Assembly: GCA_032907565.1 (NCBI GenBank)
Contig: JAJJPK010000148.1
Span: 29,171 to 93,170, forward strand
Direction: 5' to 3'
DNA length: 64,000 nt
DNA from: ZC4RG29 sp032907565
GTDB taxonomy: Bacteria; Bacteroidota; Bacteroidia; Cytophagales; Cyclobacteriaceae
Part shown: piece by piece, positions 51,053 through 60,226 of the stretch
Layout: the number at the start of each line of letters is the position of its first letter
How positions within the stretch are numbered: position 1 is the stretch's first letter
Position numbers and translations under genes: made by a program
Notes under the pieces: generated by a model
The model's database searches: none
The model's input: only the letters and a program-made list of their open reading frames with translations
What the model was told of the DNA's origin: nothing

Positions 51053-52450
51053 TCATATTCCTTCAAACAGACTAAACGACTCCATATAATGCGGCACAAA
51101 CACTTTCCACCCGAACCGATCGCGGATGGCTTGTGCATAGGTTTCGATTCCCGGGGCTTCGCCGTGCACCGTGAATACCATTTTGGGTTTGTCCTTAAAG
51201 CCCTCCATCCATTGGAAGAGTTCCGACCGGTCTGCATGGCCCGACATGGAACTGATAAACTCTACCTTGCATTTCACGGGCACTTCTTCACCAAACATTT
51301 TTATCGTCGGGGCCTTTTCCAGCAAGCTGCGCCCTCGCGTACCTTCTGCCTGGTAGCCGGCAATAAGAAATGTGTCGTGCGGGTTGCGAAGTCGGTGATA
51401 CATGTGGTGAAGGATTCGTCCGCCGGTCATCATGCCGCTCGATGAGATGATGATGGCCCTGGAAGAAAGCGTGTTCAGCATCCGCGAATGCTCCGACGAT
51501 TTGACCATCACCAGCATGTTCGTTTCGATCTCATGCGCAAGGTCCTGGCTGGTTGTTCCCATCCGGTGATACTCGGGATATTTATAGAAAAGATAAGTGG
51601 CGGAAATGGCCATTGGGCTATCCACGTATACCGGCACGTCGGGAATGGCGTTCTCCTGCATGAGTCGCCGCAAGTGCAGCATCAGGGTTTGCGTACGCCC
51701 CACGGCAAAAGCCGGGATTACCAGGACGCCACCGCGGGCAAATGTGTCGTTCACAACCCGGGCGATATCGCCGGCTGGATCCTCGTCGGGGTTTTCGCGA
51801 TCGCCGTATGTCGACTCGATAAGAAGAATGTCAGCCTCTGAGATCGTGGTAGGCGGGTTGAGCATAGCCTGCTTGTATCGGCCGAGATCACCGGAGAAAA
51901 CAATCTTTTTTGTCTGGTTATCTCCTTTGATGAACACTTCGACGATAGCGGACCCGAGCAAATGGCCGGCATCCCGGTAAACAATGTCAACGCGGTCGCT
52001 GATGCTGATGCGTTCGTCATAGCCGAACGGTCTGAACAATGGAAACGTGCTGCGCGCATCCTCTTCGGTGTAGAGGGGCATCGGGTTTTCATGACGCGAA
52101 TACCCTTTTCTTTTCGCGAATGCTGCTTCTTCTTCCTGAAGTTTGGCCGAATCGAGCAGCATGATTTCCATGAGGTCCGCTGTGGGCGCCGTGCAGTATA
52201 TGGGACCGCTGAACCCTTCCTTTACAAGCTTCGGCAGGTAGCCGGTATGATCGATGTGAGCATGGCTGACGACTACTGCATCGATCGTGGAAGCGTCAAC
52301 AGGGAAAGATTCCCAGTTTCGTAAGCGCAGCGGTTTGAGTCCCTGGAACAATCCGCAGTCGAGCATGAATCGGAAATCGCCTACGGTAAACAGGTATCGC
52401 GATCCGGTCACGCTGCCGGCACCTCCGAGAAATTTTAGGCGTACATCCAT
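51053..52450 (-). CDS. Metallo-beta-lactamase-fold beta-CASP hydrolase (RNA-metabolising type)
   Basis: A 465-residue MBL-fold enzyme with the beta-CASP insert and the C-terminal RMMBL domain. Metal motifs: FLGGAGSVTGSRY, VVSHAHIDHTGY (His63, His65, Asp67, His68), YRDAGHLLGSA, VFSGDLGR; beta-CASP motifs: LLIESTYGDR (A), VIPAFAVGRTQ, SSGMMTGGR, then SSMSGHADRSEL and VHGEAPG (C). The arrangement is that of the YsH1/CPSF73-like bacterial family, predicted to act on RNA as an exo- or endonuclease. The acylphosphatase gene is two bases upstream, so the two form an operon. Confidence 0.9.
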   Translation of the reverse strand: MDVRLKFLGGAGSVTGSRYLFTVGDFRFMLDCGLFQGLKPLRLRNWESFPVDASTIDAVVVSHAHIDHTGYLPKLVKEGFSGPIYCTAPTADLMEIMLLDSAKLQEEEAAFAKRKGYSRHENPMPLYTEEDARSTFPLFRPFGYDERISISDRVDIVYRDAGHLLGSAIVEVFIKGDNQTKKIVFSGDLGRYKQAMLNPPTTISEADILLIESTYGDRENPDEDPAGDIARVVNDTFARGGVLVIPAFAVGRTQTLMLHLRRLMQENAIPDVPVYVDSPMAISATYLFYKYPEYHRMGTTSQDLAHEIETNMLVMVKSSEHSRMLNTLSSRAIIISSSGMMTGGRILHHMYHRLRNPHDTFLIAGYQAEGTRGRSLLEKAPTIKMFGEEVPVKCKVEFISSMSGHADRSELFQWMEGFKDKPKMVFTVHGEAPGIETYAQAIRDRFGWKVFVPHYMESFSLFEGI

Positions 52451-52452
52451 GC

Positions 52453-52722
52453 TTATCTCCTGATGTCAAACCGGTCGAGTTGCTGCAGCGGCCCCTCTTG
52501 TGTTTCCACGTTCGTGACGACGGCATGGGGTGGACCTTGCCGGCACCACGCCACAAATTCTTTCAGGGCTTCTTCTGGTCCTTCCGCTTCAATGTAAACT
52601 GATCCATCGGGTTCGTTGCGAACGAAGCCGCGCAACTGCAGTTTGGTGGCGACTTCACGTGCTGATGCGCGGAAGAACACACCCTGTACGCGACCGGTTA
52701 CACGTATGTTGAGATGCTTCAT
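52453..52722 (-). CDS. Acylphosphatase
   Basis: Small 89-residue enzyme hydrolysing the carboxyl-phosphate bond of acyl phosphates. The signature GRVQGVFFRAS carries the catalytic Arg18, and GFVRNEPDGSV carries Asn36, with the family's C-terminal beta strand. It is first in a two-gene unit with the beta-CASP gene: only two bases separate its stop from that start. Confidence 0.93.
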   Translation of the reverse strand: MKHLNIRVTGRVQGVFFRASAREVATKLQLRGFVRNEPDGSVYIEAEGPEEALKEFVAWCRQGPPHAVVTNVETQEGPLQQLDRFDIRR

Positions 52723-52771
52723 AGGCAGGAGGCAGAAGGTTCAAATACAAATGTTGGGCAGTTGACCATGA

Positions 52772-54391
52772 TCATAGTATATAGTCCGTACTCAGAAAAG
52801 CAGATTCTCTGTTACGAATAATAGTGCTAAGGATCTGCTTATTGATTTCATTCGTTCGTGTTGACACAATGGTTCGGATAGAAAAAACCCGCAGTGCGTC
52901 AGATACGGAAAGTGTTCCTTCTGCAGAATCCTTTCTCCCTGTAAAGGGAAACGTGTCGGGGCCTCGCTGACATTGGGCGTTAAGATTGATCCTCCCTACC
53001 TGGTTCACGAACGCGTCGAGCAGCCGTGCGATTCGCTTTGAGTCTGTTCCGAAAATGCTCACCTGTTGGCCGTAGTTGGAGTTGACGACATACTGAATCG
53101 GTTCTTCCAGGTCGTCGAAGGTCATGATGGGCACGATGGGACCGAACTGCTCCTCACTATAAAGGCGCATTTCGGGTTTTACAGGAAATACAACAGCGGG
53201 ATAGAAGAAGGAACATTCCGCCGCACCTCCGTTCGGGTTGATCACTTTCGCGCCGTGCTTTATCGCGTCGTCAATCAGTTCCTGGAGGTACACGACCTTG
53301 CCCGGTTCGGGCAGCGGCGTAAGGCTGACGCCTTCCTCCCAGGGCATGCCTGCTTTAAGTTTCGCTACACCATCGACAAATTTTTCCATGAACAGTGGCG
53401 CAACTGTCTTATGCACATGGATGATCTTGATGGCTGTACAACGCTGGCCGTTAAACGAAAGCGCCCCTGTAAGGCACTCGCTCACGGCACTGTCCAGATC
53501 GGCATCGGGTAATACGATGGCAGGGTTCTTTGCGTCAAGCCCTAAGATCGACTTAAGCCGATGCGGCTTCGGATGGAGTTTCTTCAGATCGTTGGCTCCC
53601 TTGTTTGTTCCGATGAATGCAAAAACATCCAGCTTCCCGGATTCCATGAGGGCACCTACGGTTTCACGGCCCCGACCATATATGATATTGATTACCCCGG
53701 GAGGGAAGCTATCGCGAAACGCTTCCAGCAAAGGTCGTATGAGGAGGACACCATACTTAGCCGGTTTGAATACCACGGCGTTACCCATGATGAGAGCAGG
53801 GATGAGTGTCGAGAAGGTCTCGTTGAGCGGGTAGTTGTAAGGCCCCATACAGAGCGCGACGCCTAGCGGCACCCGTCTGATCTGTGCCATAAATCCACCT
53901 TCTTCAACGAGTTTTGCCGAGTTGCGGTCTAGTTCCTTGTAGGCCTGGATGGTGTCGCGAATGTAGTCGCACGTCCTGTCGAACTCTTTCCGTGAATCGT
54001 TCAGCGTTTTTCCGATCTCCCACATTAGAAGTTTCACGACTTCATCTCGCTTTGCTTTCATCCGCTCCAGAAATATTTCCACGTAGGCGATCCTTTCGGT
54101 TACGCTACGGGTGGGCCATGATCCGTGCCCGAGATCATAGGCGCGGACGGCGGCGTCAAGCGCTGCCATAGCCTCCTGTGCTGTAAGGAGTGGTGTAGCC
54201 CCAAGTACTTTCTGTTTGAGTTTGCCGTCAATGCGCGTGTAGATGGGACTTACAACGGGACTAAGTGGCCCGTCCCATTTCTTCAACTCGCCATTGAGAA
54301 GGTACTCACGTTGCTCGATGGTTTCATCAAGTCGGAATTCGGCCGGAATGGAGTGATCTTCCGGAAAGATATCCTGTACAGCTTTGGTCAT
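52772..54391 (-). CDS. gapN: Aldehyde dehydrogenase family protein, non-phosphorylating glyceraldehyde-3-phosphate dehydrogenase-like
   Basis: A 539-residue ALDH-superfamily protein, longer than typical GapN (about 475). GPYNYPLNE (with Asn187), IMGNAVVFKPAKYGVLL and the nucleophile Cys318 in LSFNGQRCTAIK are clear, and LYSEEQFGPIVPIMTF follows. NADP-dependent oxidation of glyceraldehyde-3-phosphate to 3-phosphoglycerate is the usual label for this Bacteroidota group. Where other ALDHs have the general-base Glu in ELGGK, 34 residues before the Cys, this one reads SILGLDAKNPAIVL, with Gly284 at that spacing and Asp286 nearby. The substrate name is therefore moderately certain. Its tail ends FLSTDYIL. 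Confidence 0.75.
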   Translation of the reverse strand: MTKAVQDIFPEDHSIPAEFRLDETIEQREYLLNGELKKWDGPLSPVVSPIYTRIDGKLKQKVLGATPLLTAQEAMAALDAAVRAYDLGHGSWPTRSVTERIAYVEIFLERMKAKRDEVVKLLMWEIGKTLNDSRKEFDRTCDYIRDTIQAYKELDRNSAKLVEEGGFMAQIRRVPLGVALCMGPYNYPLNETFSTLIPALIMGNAVVFKPAKYGVLLIRPLLEAFRDSFPPGVINIIYGRGRETVGALMESGKLDVFAFIGTNKGANDLKKLHPKPHRLKSILGLDAKNPAIVLPDADLDSAVSECLTGALSFNGQRCTAIKIIHVHKTVAPLFMEKFVDGVAKLKAGMPWEEGVSLTPLPEPGKVVYLQELIDDAIKHGAKVINPNGGAAECSFFYPAVVFPVKPEMRLYSEEQFGPIVPIMTFDDLEEPIQYVVNSNYGQQVSIFGTDSKRIARLLDAFVNQVGRINLNAQCQRGPDTFPFTGRKDSAEGTLSVSDALRVFSIRTIVSTRTNEINKQILSTIIRNRESAFLSTDYIL

Positions 54392-54688
54392 GAGTTGGAT
54401 GGGGTTAACGAAGGAAGTATGACATAACCGACCGGCTTACCCGGCACAACGACAGAGACTCGCCCCGAAGCATTTTCGATTGGCGCGAACGGCGGCGCAT
54501 GCATAGCACGTGATGTGACATTCACGCTGCAATTTACAGCCACCTCGAATATTTGCAACGAAGGGAGATCTTCCTAAGGGTGTGTTGGGTTTCTCAGCCA
54601 ATGCCGCAATCGGTATCGGAGGTATCTACACTCGATTACGTTTCGCGACGCCTCATCCTTATCAAATCGTCAACGGGTCTTATCGGCG
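54392..54688. other. Gap without a recognised gene
   Basis: About 300 bases between the GapN-like gene start and the small secreted protein end. I see no convincing open frame, RNA gene or repeat; a short plus-strand frame across 54553-54876 has no family features. It presumably holds the gapN promoter on the minus strand. Confidence 0.5.
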
Positions 54689-55069
54689 CTAGTGACGGAT
54701 GCCGCACTCCTTGCAATATTTCATCTTGCCGGGCGGGCGTTTCTTGGGAGGCCGCTTGTGTCCAAAGTACATGGGATCACTGTATTGCGGTTTCGCGAGT
54801 TCCTTTTCAGCTCTCTTCCTTGCCTTGGCCACGCGCTCCATCTGTTCGTAATAGCGCCTTTCGGCATTGTAGGTAACCTCTAACTTGCTGGACCGTCGTT
54901 CGCTCTTAGGCACGTAGTTCATGGTCGGATAACTCGGATCCATTGAAGTGGGCTGATTCACCTCAGTCTGTTTATTCGACCGTTTCGCTTTCCTGTCCTT
55001 CTTCTGCTGTGCAAAAGCCGTGACCCCACAGGCCAGGAATATGACGATTAAAAAAGCTAGTGACCGCAT
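54689..55069 (-). CDS. Small secreted basic protein of unknown function
   Basis: A 126-residue protein from the ATG at 55069 (MRSLAFLIVIFLACGVTAFAQ signal peptide; an earlier ATG would add seven residues). The mature part is very basic and hydrophilic: QQKKDRKAKRSNKQ at the start, a central YNAERRYYEQMERVAKARKRAEKELAK helix and a C terminus GHKRPPKKRPPGKMKYCKECGIRH with a C-x-x-C pair and terminal His that could bind metal. Not assigned to a family. It resembles the basic, R/K-rich style of the secreted repeat protein at 15755, but without repeats. Confidence 0.65.
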   Translation of the reverse strand: MRSLAFLIVIFLACGVTAFAQQKKDRKAKRSNKQTEVNQPTSMDPSYPTMNYVPKSERRSSKLEVTYNAERRYYEQMERVAKARKRAEKELAKPQYSDPMYFGHKRPPKKRPPGKMKYCKECGIRH

Positions 55070-55186
55070 AGCTGGCGTGATATTACACATATTTAACTGG
55101 ACTGATGCAGGAAAAATTGTGTAGTCAGGCAGATGAATCGATAAACCGCGGCAGGATGGGGCGAAGTTCCGCTCAGCGGCGTTGCA

Positions 55187-55678
55187 TCACCGGCCCTTCG
55201 GTTCCAGCATGGACTGTTCTCTCCTGAAGACCCAAGGGGGTTTCGGTTTGCTCTCCTGCCAGAGACCCCTGCGCTTTTGCTGCGCAAAGCTGCGATACGG
55301 TTCAAGATCTTGCGCAGATTCGTCCTCCACGGTCCATGCGAGTCCTTCGCGAAGCAGGCTGATGCGCGGGTCTTCACCTACATCAGTAAGCACAAGAGCG
55401 TAATGATTGCCTTTCTTGTCGCGTTTGATCAGGTCGACAGTAACTTGGCGATTGAGGAGCATTTTCTCGAGACGTGCTTTTGCCTCGCGCCCGTATGCCT
55501 GCCCAAGCTCAGGGCAGTCGATGCCGTATAATAAGACTTTCATCGGGCCGTCGTTCGTAACGATTTCAACGGTGTTTCCATCGACAACGGTGGTGACGGT
55601 ACCCATTATCCTTACGTCGCCGGCCCAGGAGGGGGAAAAAAGAAATGCCCCCACGAGGAAGATCAAAAAGTGTCGCAT
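55187..55678 (-). CDS. Secreted thermonuclease-fold (SNase-like) protein, probably degenerate
   Basis: A 163-residue protein with a signal peptide (MRHFLIFLVGAFLFSPSWAG) and an SNase-like OB fold: VTTVVDGNTVEIVTND with metal-site Asp33, VLLYGIDCPELGQAYG with Asp54 and Glu57, and VDLIKRDKKGNHYALVLTD. In staphylococcal nuclease the two catalytic arginines are the residue five before the second Asp (here Leu49) and the Arg of a D-x-x-G-R loop (here Asn91 in DKKGN). Both expected arginines are replaced, so nuclease activity is doubtful; it may bind nucleic acid or another ligand instead. Confidence 0.8.
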   Translation of the reverse strand: MRHFLIFLVGAFLFSPSWAGDVRIMGTVTTVVDGNTVEIVTNDGPMKVLLYGIDCPELGQAYGREAKARLEKMLLNRQVTVDLIKRDKKGNHYALVLTDVGEDPRISLLREGLAWTVEDESAQDLEPYRSFAQQKRRGLWQESKPKPPWVFRREQSMLEPKGR

Positions 55679-55802
55679 ACGGGTGTGTTGGCTTTTTTAC
55701 CCTTGCTTAAGCAAATAATCGACCAGTTTTCACAAACCGTGTTCCTGCCCGATATCGCGCTGAAACGCGGGTTTTAACAGCTATTTTTTTCCAAAAACGG
55801 GA

Positions 55803-58800
55803 TCAGCGTTTGCAGTATTGGTCTATCTGGAACTTTGCTTTGGCGTCTCCAAATTCTACCGCGCGGCGCCAGTCAAAGCACGCTTTCTCCTGTTCCTTCA
55901 TCCTATAGTAAAAATTGCCTCGTTGTTTGTAATACGATGCGTTCTTCGGGTCGAGGGTGATGGCTTCATCCATATCCGAAACGCCGGCACCGTAGTCGCC
56001 TAACTGCGACTTGCACGCTGCCCTGTTATAGTAGGCAACGGCATCTTTAGGGTTGAGACTAATGACCTTGTTGTAGTCGACCATCGCGCCTTCGTAGTCT
56101 TCAATTTCTTCTTTGATCAACGCCCGGTTGAAGTACAGATCCGGGTTCGACGGATCGAGTTCTATGGCCCGGTTCAAGTCACCCGTAGCCGACTTGGTAT
56201 CGCCCAAACTGATATAAGCCCGGGCGCGGTTAATGAACAGTTCAGCTGTGTTCATGCCAGCCTTGAATGCTTCCTCGTAATCTTTCAACGCAGCGGCATA
56301 CTCTTCCGCTTCCGTACTGATCAACGCACGCCGGTAGAAAACCTCGGCGTCGCGAACACCTGCCGCTACCAGACGGTTGAAGTAATCGTGTGCCTGAACG
56401 TACATCTTCGCGTCAAAGTAGGTATCTCCGATTTTCCGGAGCAGCGCAGGATCGGGCGACTCGGAGAGCTTTTCCACCATGCGATAATCCTTGACCGCAT
56501 TCTCGTTCTTCCCGCTTTCCAGCATCAGATCGCCGCGGTTCTCATAAGCCCGGGCGTAGTCCGGATTGATCCGGATCGCCTCGCTATAATCTTGTAGAGC
56601 CTTTTCCGAATCCTTGAGCATGTGCCAGGCCTTGCCGCGGTTGTTGAACAGTTTCGGATCATTGAGGCGCAGGGCGACCGCCTGGTTGTAGTCTTCGATG
56701 GCGCCACTGAAATCGTTCGTTACGAACTTCACATCACCGCGATGGAACCACGCGATGGCCAGTTTGCTATCTTGTTCGACAGCGCTTGTAAAATCGCGCA
56801 GGGCACCCGGATAATCCTTTTGCAGATACCGACAATGGCCGCGCATGTCAAATGCTTCGGCGGCGACCTCGCCGTTACCGATCGCTTTATCCAGGTCGGC
56901 CAGCGCGCCGGAGTAATCTTCAAGGTGGTATTTGGCCATTCCGCGTGCCATTAGCACCTGCGGTTCGGCCGCTCCACTGTCTATTGCGCGATTGAGATCC
57001 GGCAGCGCTTTGACATAGTCCTTCAGCTGGCAATACGCCATACCGCGCACTGCACTTACGGACGCATCGGCAGTGCCTGCATCAATAGACCGCGTGAGAT
57101 CCTGGACTGCGGCTGCATAGTCTTTTTGATAGAAACGCGCCTTGCCGAGCATGGCCAAGTCGGCAGCAGTACCCTCATTCCGTGCTACCACCGCTGAGAG
57201 GTCATTGATGGCAAGGTCGTATCGTTCCGATTGGAAGTGTGCCATGCCGCGGTTGCGCAGGGGCTGCAGGTAATCACTCTTGAGTGCCAGCGCACGATCA
57301 AAATCTGCAATCGATTCGCGTACCTGACCGGCAAGCAGCTTTGCCTTGCCCCGGTTGTTGAAGATCACTTCGTTGTTGGCACCAAGTCCGATCGCACGGT
57401 CGTATGCCTGGATTGCTTTAGTGAATTCATCTGCGAGGAAGGCGGCATTACCCAATGCATAGTGTACATCGGCGTTCTTGCTTCCCAGCGATACAGCCTT
57501 TTCCAGCAGGGCTAACGCTTCCTTTTCACGCTGGAGCTTTACAAGCGATATGCCATGGGCCTCCACAGCCTCCAGAGATTCCGTGCCCGCCTTCTCCAGG
57601 TCGGACACCGCTTTGTCGAACGCACTTGTTTGGTAGTGCGACAAGCCGCGTTTCAAATAGAGTTCTGGCTCCTTTGCTCCTGATGTTTCCGCGCGGGTCA
57701 GGGCGTCGACAGCGCCGGGATAATCGCCCTTGTCATACCGCATATATCCCGCGAGTCGAAGCGCTTCTTCGTCAGTGGTGCCACTGGCTACCGTTTTCTC
57801 GAGATAGGGACTTGCTTTCTCCCGGTTGCCGGTATGATACAGTGCGATCCCCATCATACGATCCAGGTCGCCCGCATTGCCGGCATCGCCAGCGGCTTCC
57901 AGGTCGCGCAAGGCATTTGCATAATCCGCCTGCCTGAAGCGAATAGCCCCGCGGTTATAGCGCGCCGTTTTAAGACTGCCATCGATCGTCAATGCCTTGT
58001 CAAAATCGGAAACAGCGCCTGCCGTATCGCCGGCGTGCATCCTGGCTATCCCGCGGCTTTCGTGTACACCGGCATCCGTGCTTCCGCCCTTGATCACTTC
58101 GTCATAATATTTTGTTGCGTCGGCCCACCGTTTTTGGCTAAAGGCTATGTTGGCCAACGCGGCGTAGGCGGGAATATCCTTCGCGCCCAGCGCTATTGCC
58201 TTTGTCAGATCGTCGGCGGCATTGGCAAAATCGTTTAACTCGTATTCCGAAAGTCCTTTATACAAATACAGGATTTTGTCGCTAGCGCCGCCCGCCAGTG
58301 CTTGCCCGATGCTTGCCGCCGCTGCCTTGTAGTCCTTATTGCGGTATTGACAAAAGCCCAGTTGCCGGAAAACTTCAACGTCGCTGACTCCCATGGAAAC
58401 TGCAGCTGTAAGGCTTATCACGGACTCCTTGCACTCGCCGGAAGCAGCGAGGCTCATGCCGTACATCGAAAAGACGTCTTTGTCTTTCACGCCGCGTTTC
58501 ACCACTTCAGCAAGCGCGGAAGCTGCGGCGGCGTGGTCTCCAAGGGCGTAATGGGCGGAGCCCAGCTTCTTCAGCAACTCGACATCGGTGCGTCCCGATG
58601 CTACCAGCTTGCCGAAGTCTTCCACGCAGCCTTTCCAGTCCTTAAGGGCGAAACGTGCTTCGCCCCGGTTTTCGCGTGCGCGGTCGTATTCAGGACGGAG
58701 TTCCAGTGCCTTGTCCAGATCGGGAAGGGCGCCCTTCATGTCACCTGATAGCATACGGGCCTTGCCCCGGTTGTTGTATACTGTCGCGTCGGCTTTTCCT

Positions 58801-59270
58801 GTGGCAACGGCCTGATCGTAGTATCGTATAGCGTCCCGCATGTTTTCCATGAGGAACTTGCAATCGCCCAGGTTAGCAAAGGTCTCATAGGATGCCGCGC
58901 CCATGCCGATAGCCTTTTCCAGGTCCATGGATGCACCTTCGTAGTCCTTGAGCGCAAACCGGGCATTGCCACGATACTCAAACAGTCGGGCAGTGTTAAT
59001 GCGCGCACGTACGGCCTGATCAAAATCTTCGCGCGCGCCCTGGAAATTTTTTTGATGATAGCGGCTTACACCGCGGTCGACGAGGACCTCACTGTTCTTG
59101 AAGCCTGCATCGATCAACTTGGTGAACGCCTGCTCAGCCGATGGGTAGTTTTGCTGCTCGAGTTGTTTAAGAGCCTGTTGGTAGGCAACCGCCTGGAGCG
59201 AATCCTGCGCCTGCGCAAAGGCGAGCGAGCGGCAGAAAAAAATGATAACTGCGCCAAAAGCAAATCGCAT
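55803..59270 (-). CDS. Large secreted TPR-repeat protein
   Basis: An 1155-residue protein with a signal peptide (MRFAFGAVIIFFCRSLAFAQ) followed by roughly 32 tetratricopeptide units of 34 residues, almost the whole chain. Typical unit: YNNRGKARMLSGDMKGALPDLDKALELRPEY. The units alternate between canonical TPR/Sel1-like units of the type DAVAYYNRAACKSQLGDYGAG and ones with AG-SG linkers (ASGRTDVELLKKLGSAHYALGDHAAA), often with ADA/GADNE caps. TPR superhelices bind peptides or proteins; the periplasmic or surface location suggests a scaffold for envelope complexes. It ends FYYRMKEQEKACFDWRRAVEFGDAKAKFQIDQYCKR. Confidence 0.88.
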   Translation of the reverse strand: MRFAFGAVIIFFCRSLAFAQAQDSLQAVAYQQALKQLEQQNYPSAEQAFTKLIDAGFKNSEVLVDRGVSRYHQKNFQGAREDFDQAVRARINTARLFEYRGNARFALKDYEGASMDLEKAIGMGAASYETFANLGDCKFLMENMRDAIRYYDQAVATGKADATVYNNRGKARMLSGDMKGALPDLDKALELRPEYDRARENRGEARFALKDWKGCVEDFGKLVASGRTDVELLKKLGSAHYALGDHAAAASALAEVVKRGVKDKDVFSMYGMSLAASGECKESVISLTAAVSMGVSDVEVFRQLGFCQYRNKDYKAAAASIGQALAGGASDKILYLYKGLSEYELNDFANAADDLTKAIALGAKDIPAYAALANIAFSQKRWADATKYYDEVIKGGSTDAGVHESRGIARMHAGDTAGAVSDFDKALTIDGSLKTARYNRGAIRFRQADYANALRDLEAAGDAGNAGDLDRMMGIALYHTGNREKASPYLEKTVASGTTDEEALRLAGYMRYDKGDYPGAVDALTRAETSGAKEPELYLKRGLSHYQTSAFDKAVSDLEKAGTESLEAVEAHGISLVKLQREKEALALLEKAVSLGSKNADVHYALGNAAFLADEFTKAIQAYDRAIGLGANNEVIFNNRGKAKLLAGQVRESIADFDRALALKSDYLQPLRNRGMAHFQSERYDLAINDLSAVVARNEGTAADLAMLGKARFYQKDYAAAVQDLTRSIDAGTADASVSAVRGMAYCQLKDYVKALPDLNRAIDSGAAEPQVLMARGMAKYHLEDYSGALADLDKAIGNGEVAAEAFDMRGHCRYLQKDYPGALRDFTSAVEQDSKLAIAWFHRGDVKFVTNDFSGAIEDYNQAVALRLNDPKLFNNRGKAWHMLKDSEKALQDYSEAIRINPDYARAYENRGDLMLESGKNENAVKDYRMVEKLSESPDPALLRKIGDTYFDAKMYVQAHDYFNRLVAAGVRDAEVFYRRALISTEAEEYAAALKDYEEAFKAGMNTAELFINRARAYISLGDTKSATGDLNRAIELDPSNPDLYFNRALIKEEIEDYEGAMVDYNKVISLNPKDAVAYYNRAACKSQLGDYGAGVSDMDEAITLDPKNASYYKQRGNFYYRMKEQEKACFDWRRAVEFGDAKAKFQIDQYCKR

Positions 59271-59389
59271 ATCCTGCGGACGTGTTTGACTGCAAAGCTA
59301 CCAAATAACCTCGCTCCAAATTGTTCAAAATTCGCAAATTCCTGACAGGGAATCATGTCAGATATATGCGGGATGCGTCGGGTGGCGCG

Positions 59390-60166
59390 TCATTTCCGCA
59401 CAATCAGCAGCAGATCGAGCGCGTTTTCCGCGTCATCGGTTACGTGGTAGTCTTCGTGACTGATGTCGGATACGAGCGTGTTGTTGCGCTTCTGCAGGCG
59501 GTTTCGGTTGATGCGGTTCAGGATCTCGTACGGAATTTTCAGCAACGCTGCAGGCAGGCGGTATTGCAGATTTAAGATGTCCCATCGTGTGATGCGCTGT
59601 ACGGTGGCCTTGTTTTCTTCGTAGTAGCGCATAACCTTCTCGTTTCCCGTAATACCTTTTACGGTGACTTCCCCAAATACTTGCGCAGCGAGGCGCTCCA
59701 GCTCATCCGGAAGATATTCACGTATGTGCCATGGATTCCTCGTGAGCGACATACGACGGTTAGGTGTAGTGAGCAGCCCTATGCCGGAAGGCTTCAGCAT
59801 GCGGTGAATCTCCCTGAGAAAGTGCAGGTCGTCGCGAATGTGTTCGATTACCTGGAAGCTTATAACGCAGTCGAATGCCTCATTTTCGGTGATAGGAAAG
59901 GGCGGGATGTCCGACGCGATGAACGTACACTCCGGATGTTGCACTTTGAGGGAAGTGATCACGTCTTCAATCTTGTCGATAGCCGTGTAATGCTGGACGA
60001 GTGGCTTGAGCAGGTTTATGCCACGTCCTTCACCGCACCCCACTTCGAGCAGATTGCCGCGTACGTACTCCGTAGCGACAACATAAGCTTTGTATAGCCG
60101 TTGATGTATGGGGTTATCGGACTCGATCGTCTCCGACGTGATCTCGGTCGTGAATACCTTCGCCAT
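59390..60166 (-). CDS. Class I SAM-dependent methyltransferase
   Basis: A 258-residue methyltransferase with the SAM motif LLEVGCGEGRGINLLKPL, the acidic post-I residue in YTAIDKIEDVI, and the FDCVISFQVIEHI motif with the HHFLREIHRMLKPSGIGLLTTPNRR stretch. It lies next to the outer-membrane GWxTD gene on the opposite strand (divergent, 60 bases apart). The acceptor (lipid, protein, sugar) cannot be told from sequence. Confidence 0.85.
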   Translation of the reverse strand: MAKVFTTEITSETIESDNPIHQRLYKAYVVATEYVRGNLLEVGCGEGRGINLLKPLVQHYTAIDKIEDVITSLKVQHPECTFIASDIPPFPITENEAFDCVISFQVIEHIRDDLHFLREIHRMLKPSGIGLLTTPNRRMSLTRNPWHIREYLPDELERLAAQVFGEVTVKGITGNEKVMRYYEENKATVQRITRWDILNLQYRLPAALLKIPYEILNRINRNRLQKRNNTLVSDISHEDYHVTDDAENALDLLLIVRK

Positions 60167-60226
60167 CGCGCGACAAAAATACCGGAACGGATTCGAATTA
60201 TTCCGAAACCTTATTTAATTTTCAAA

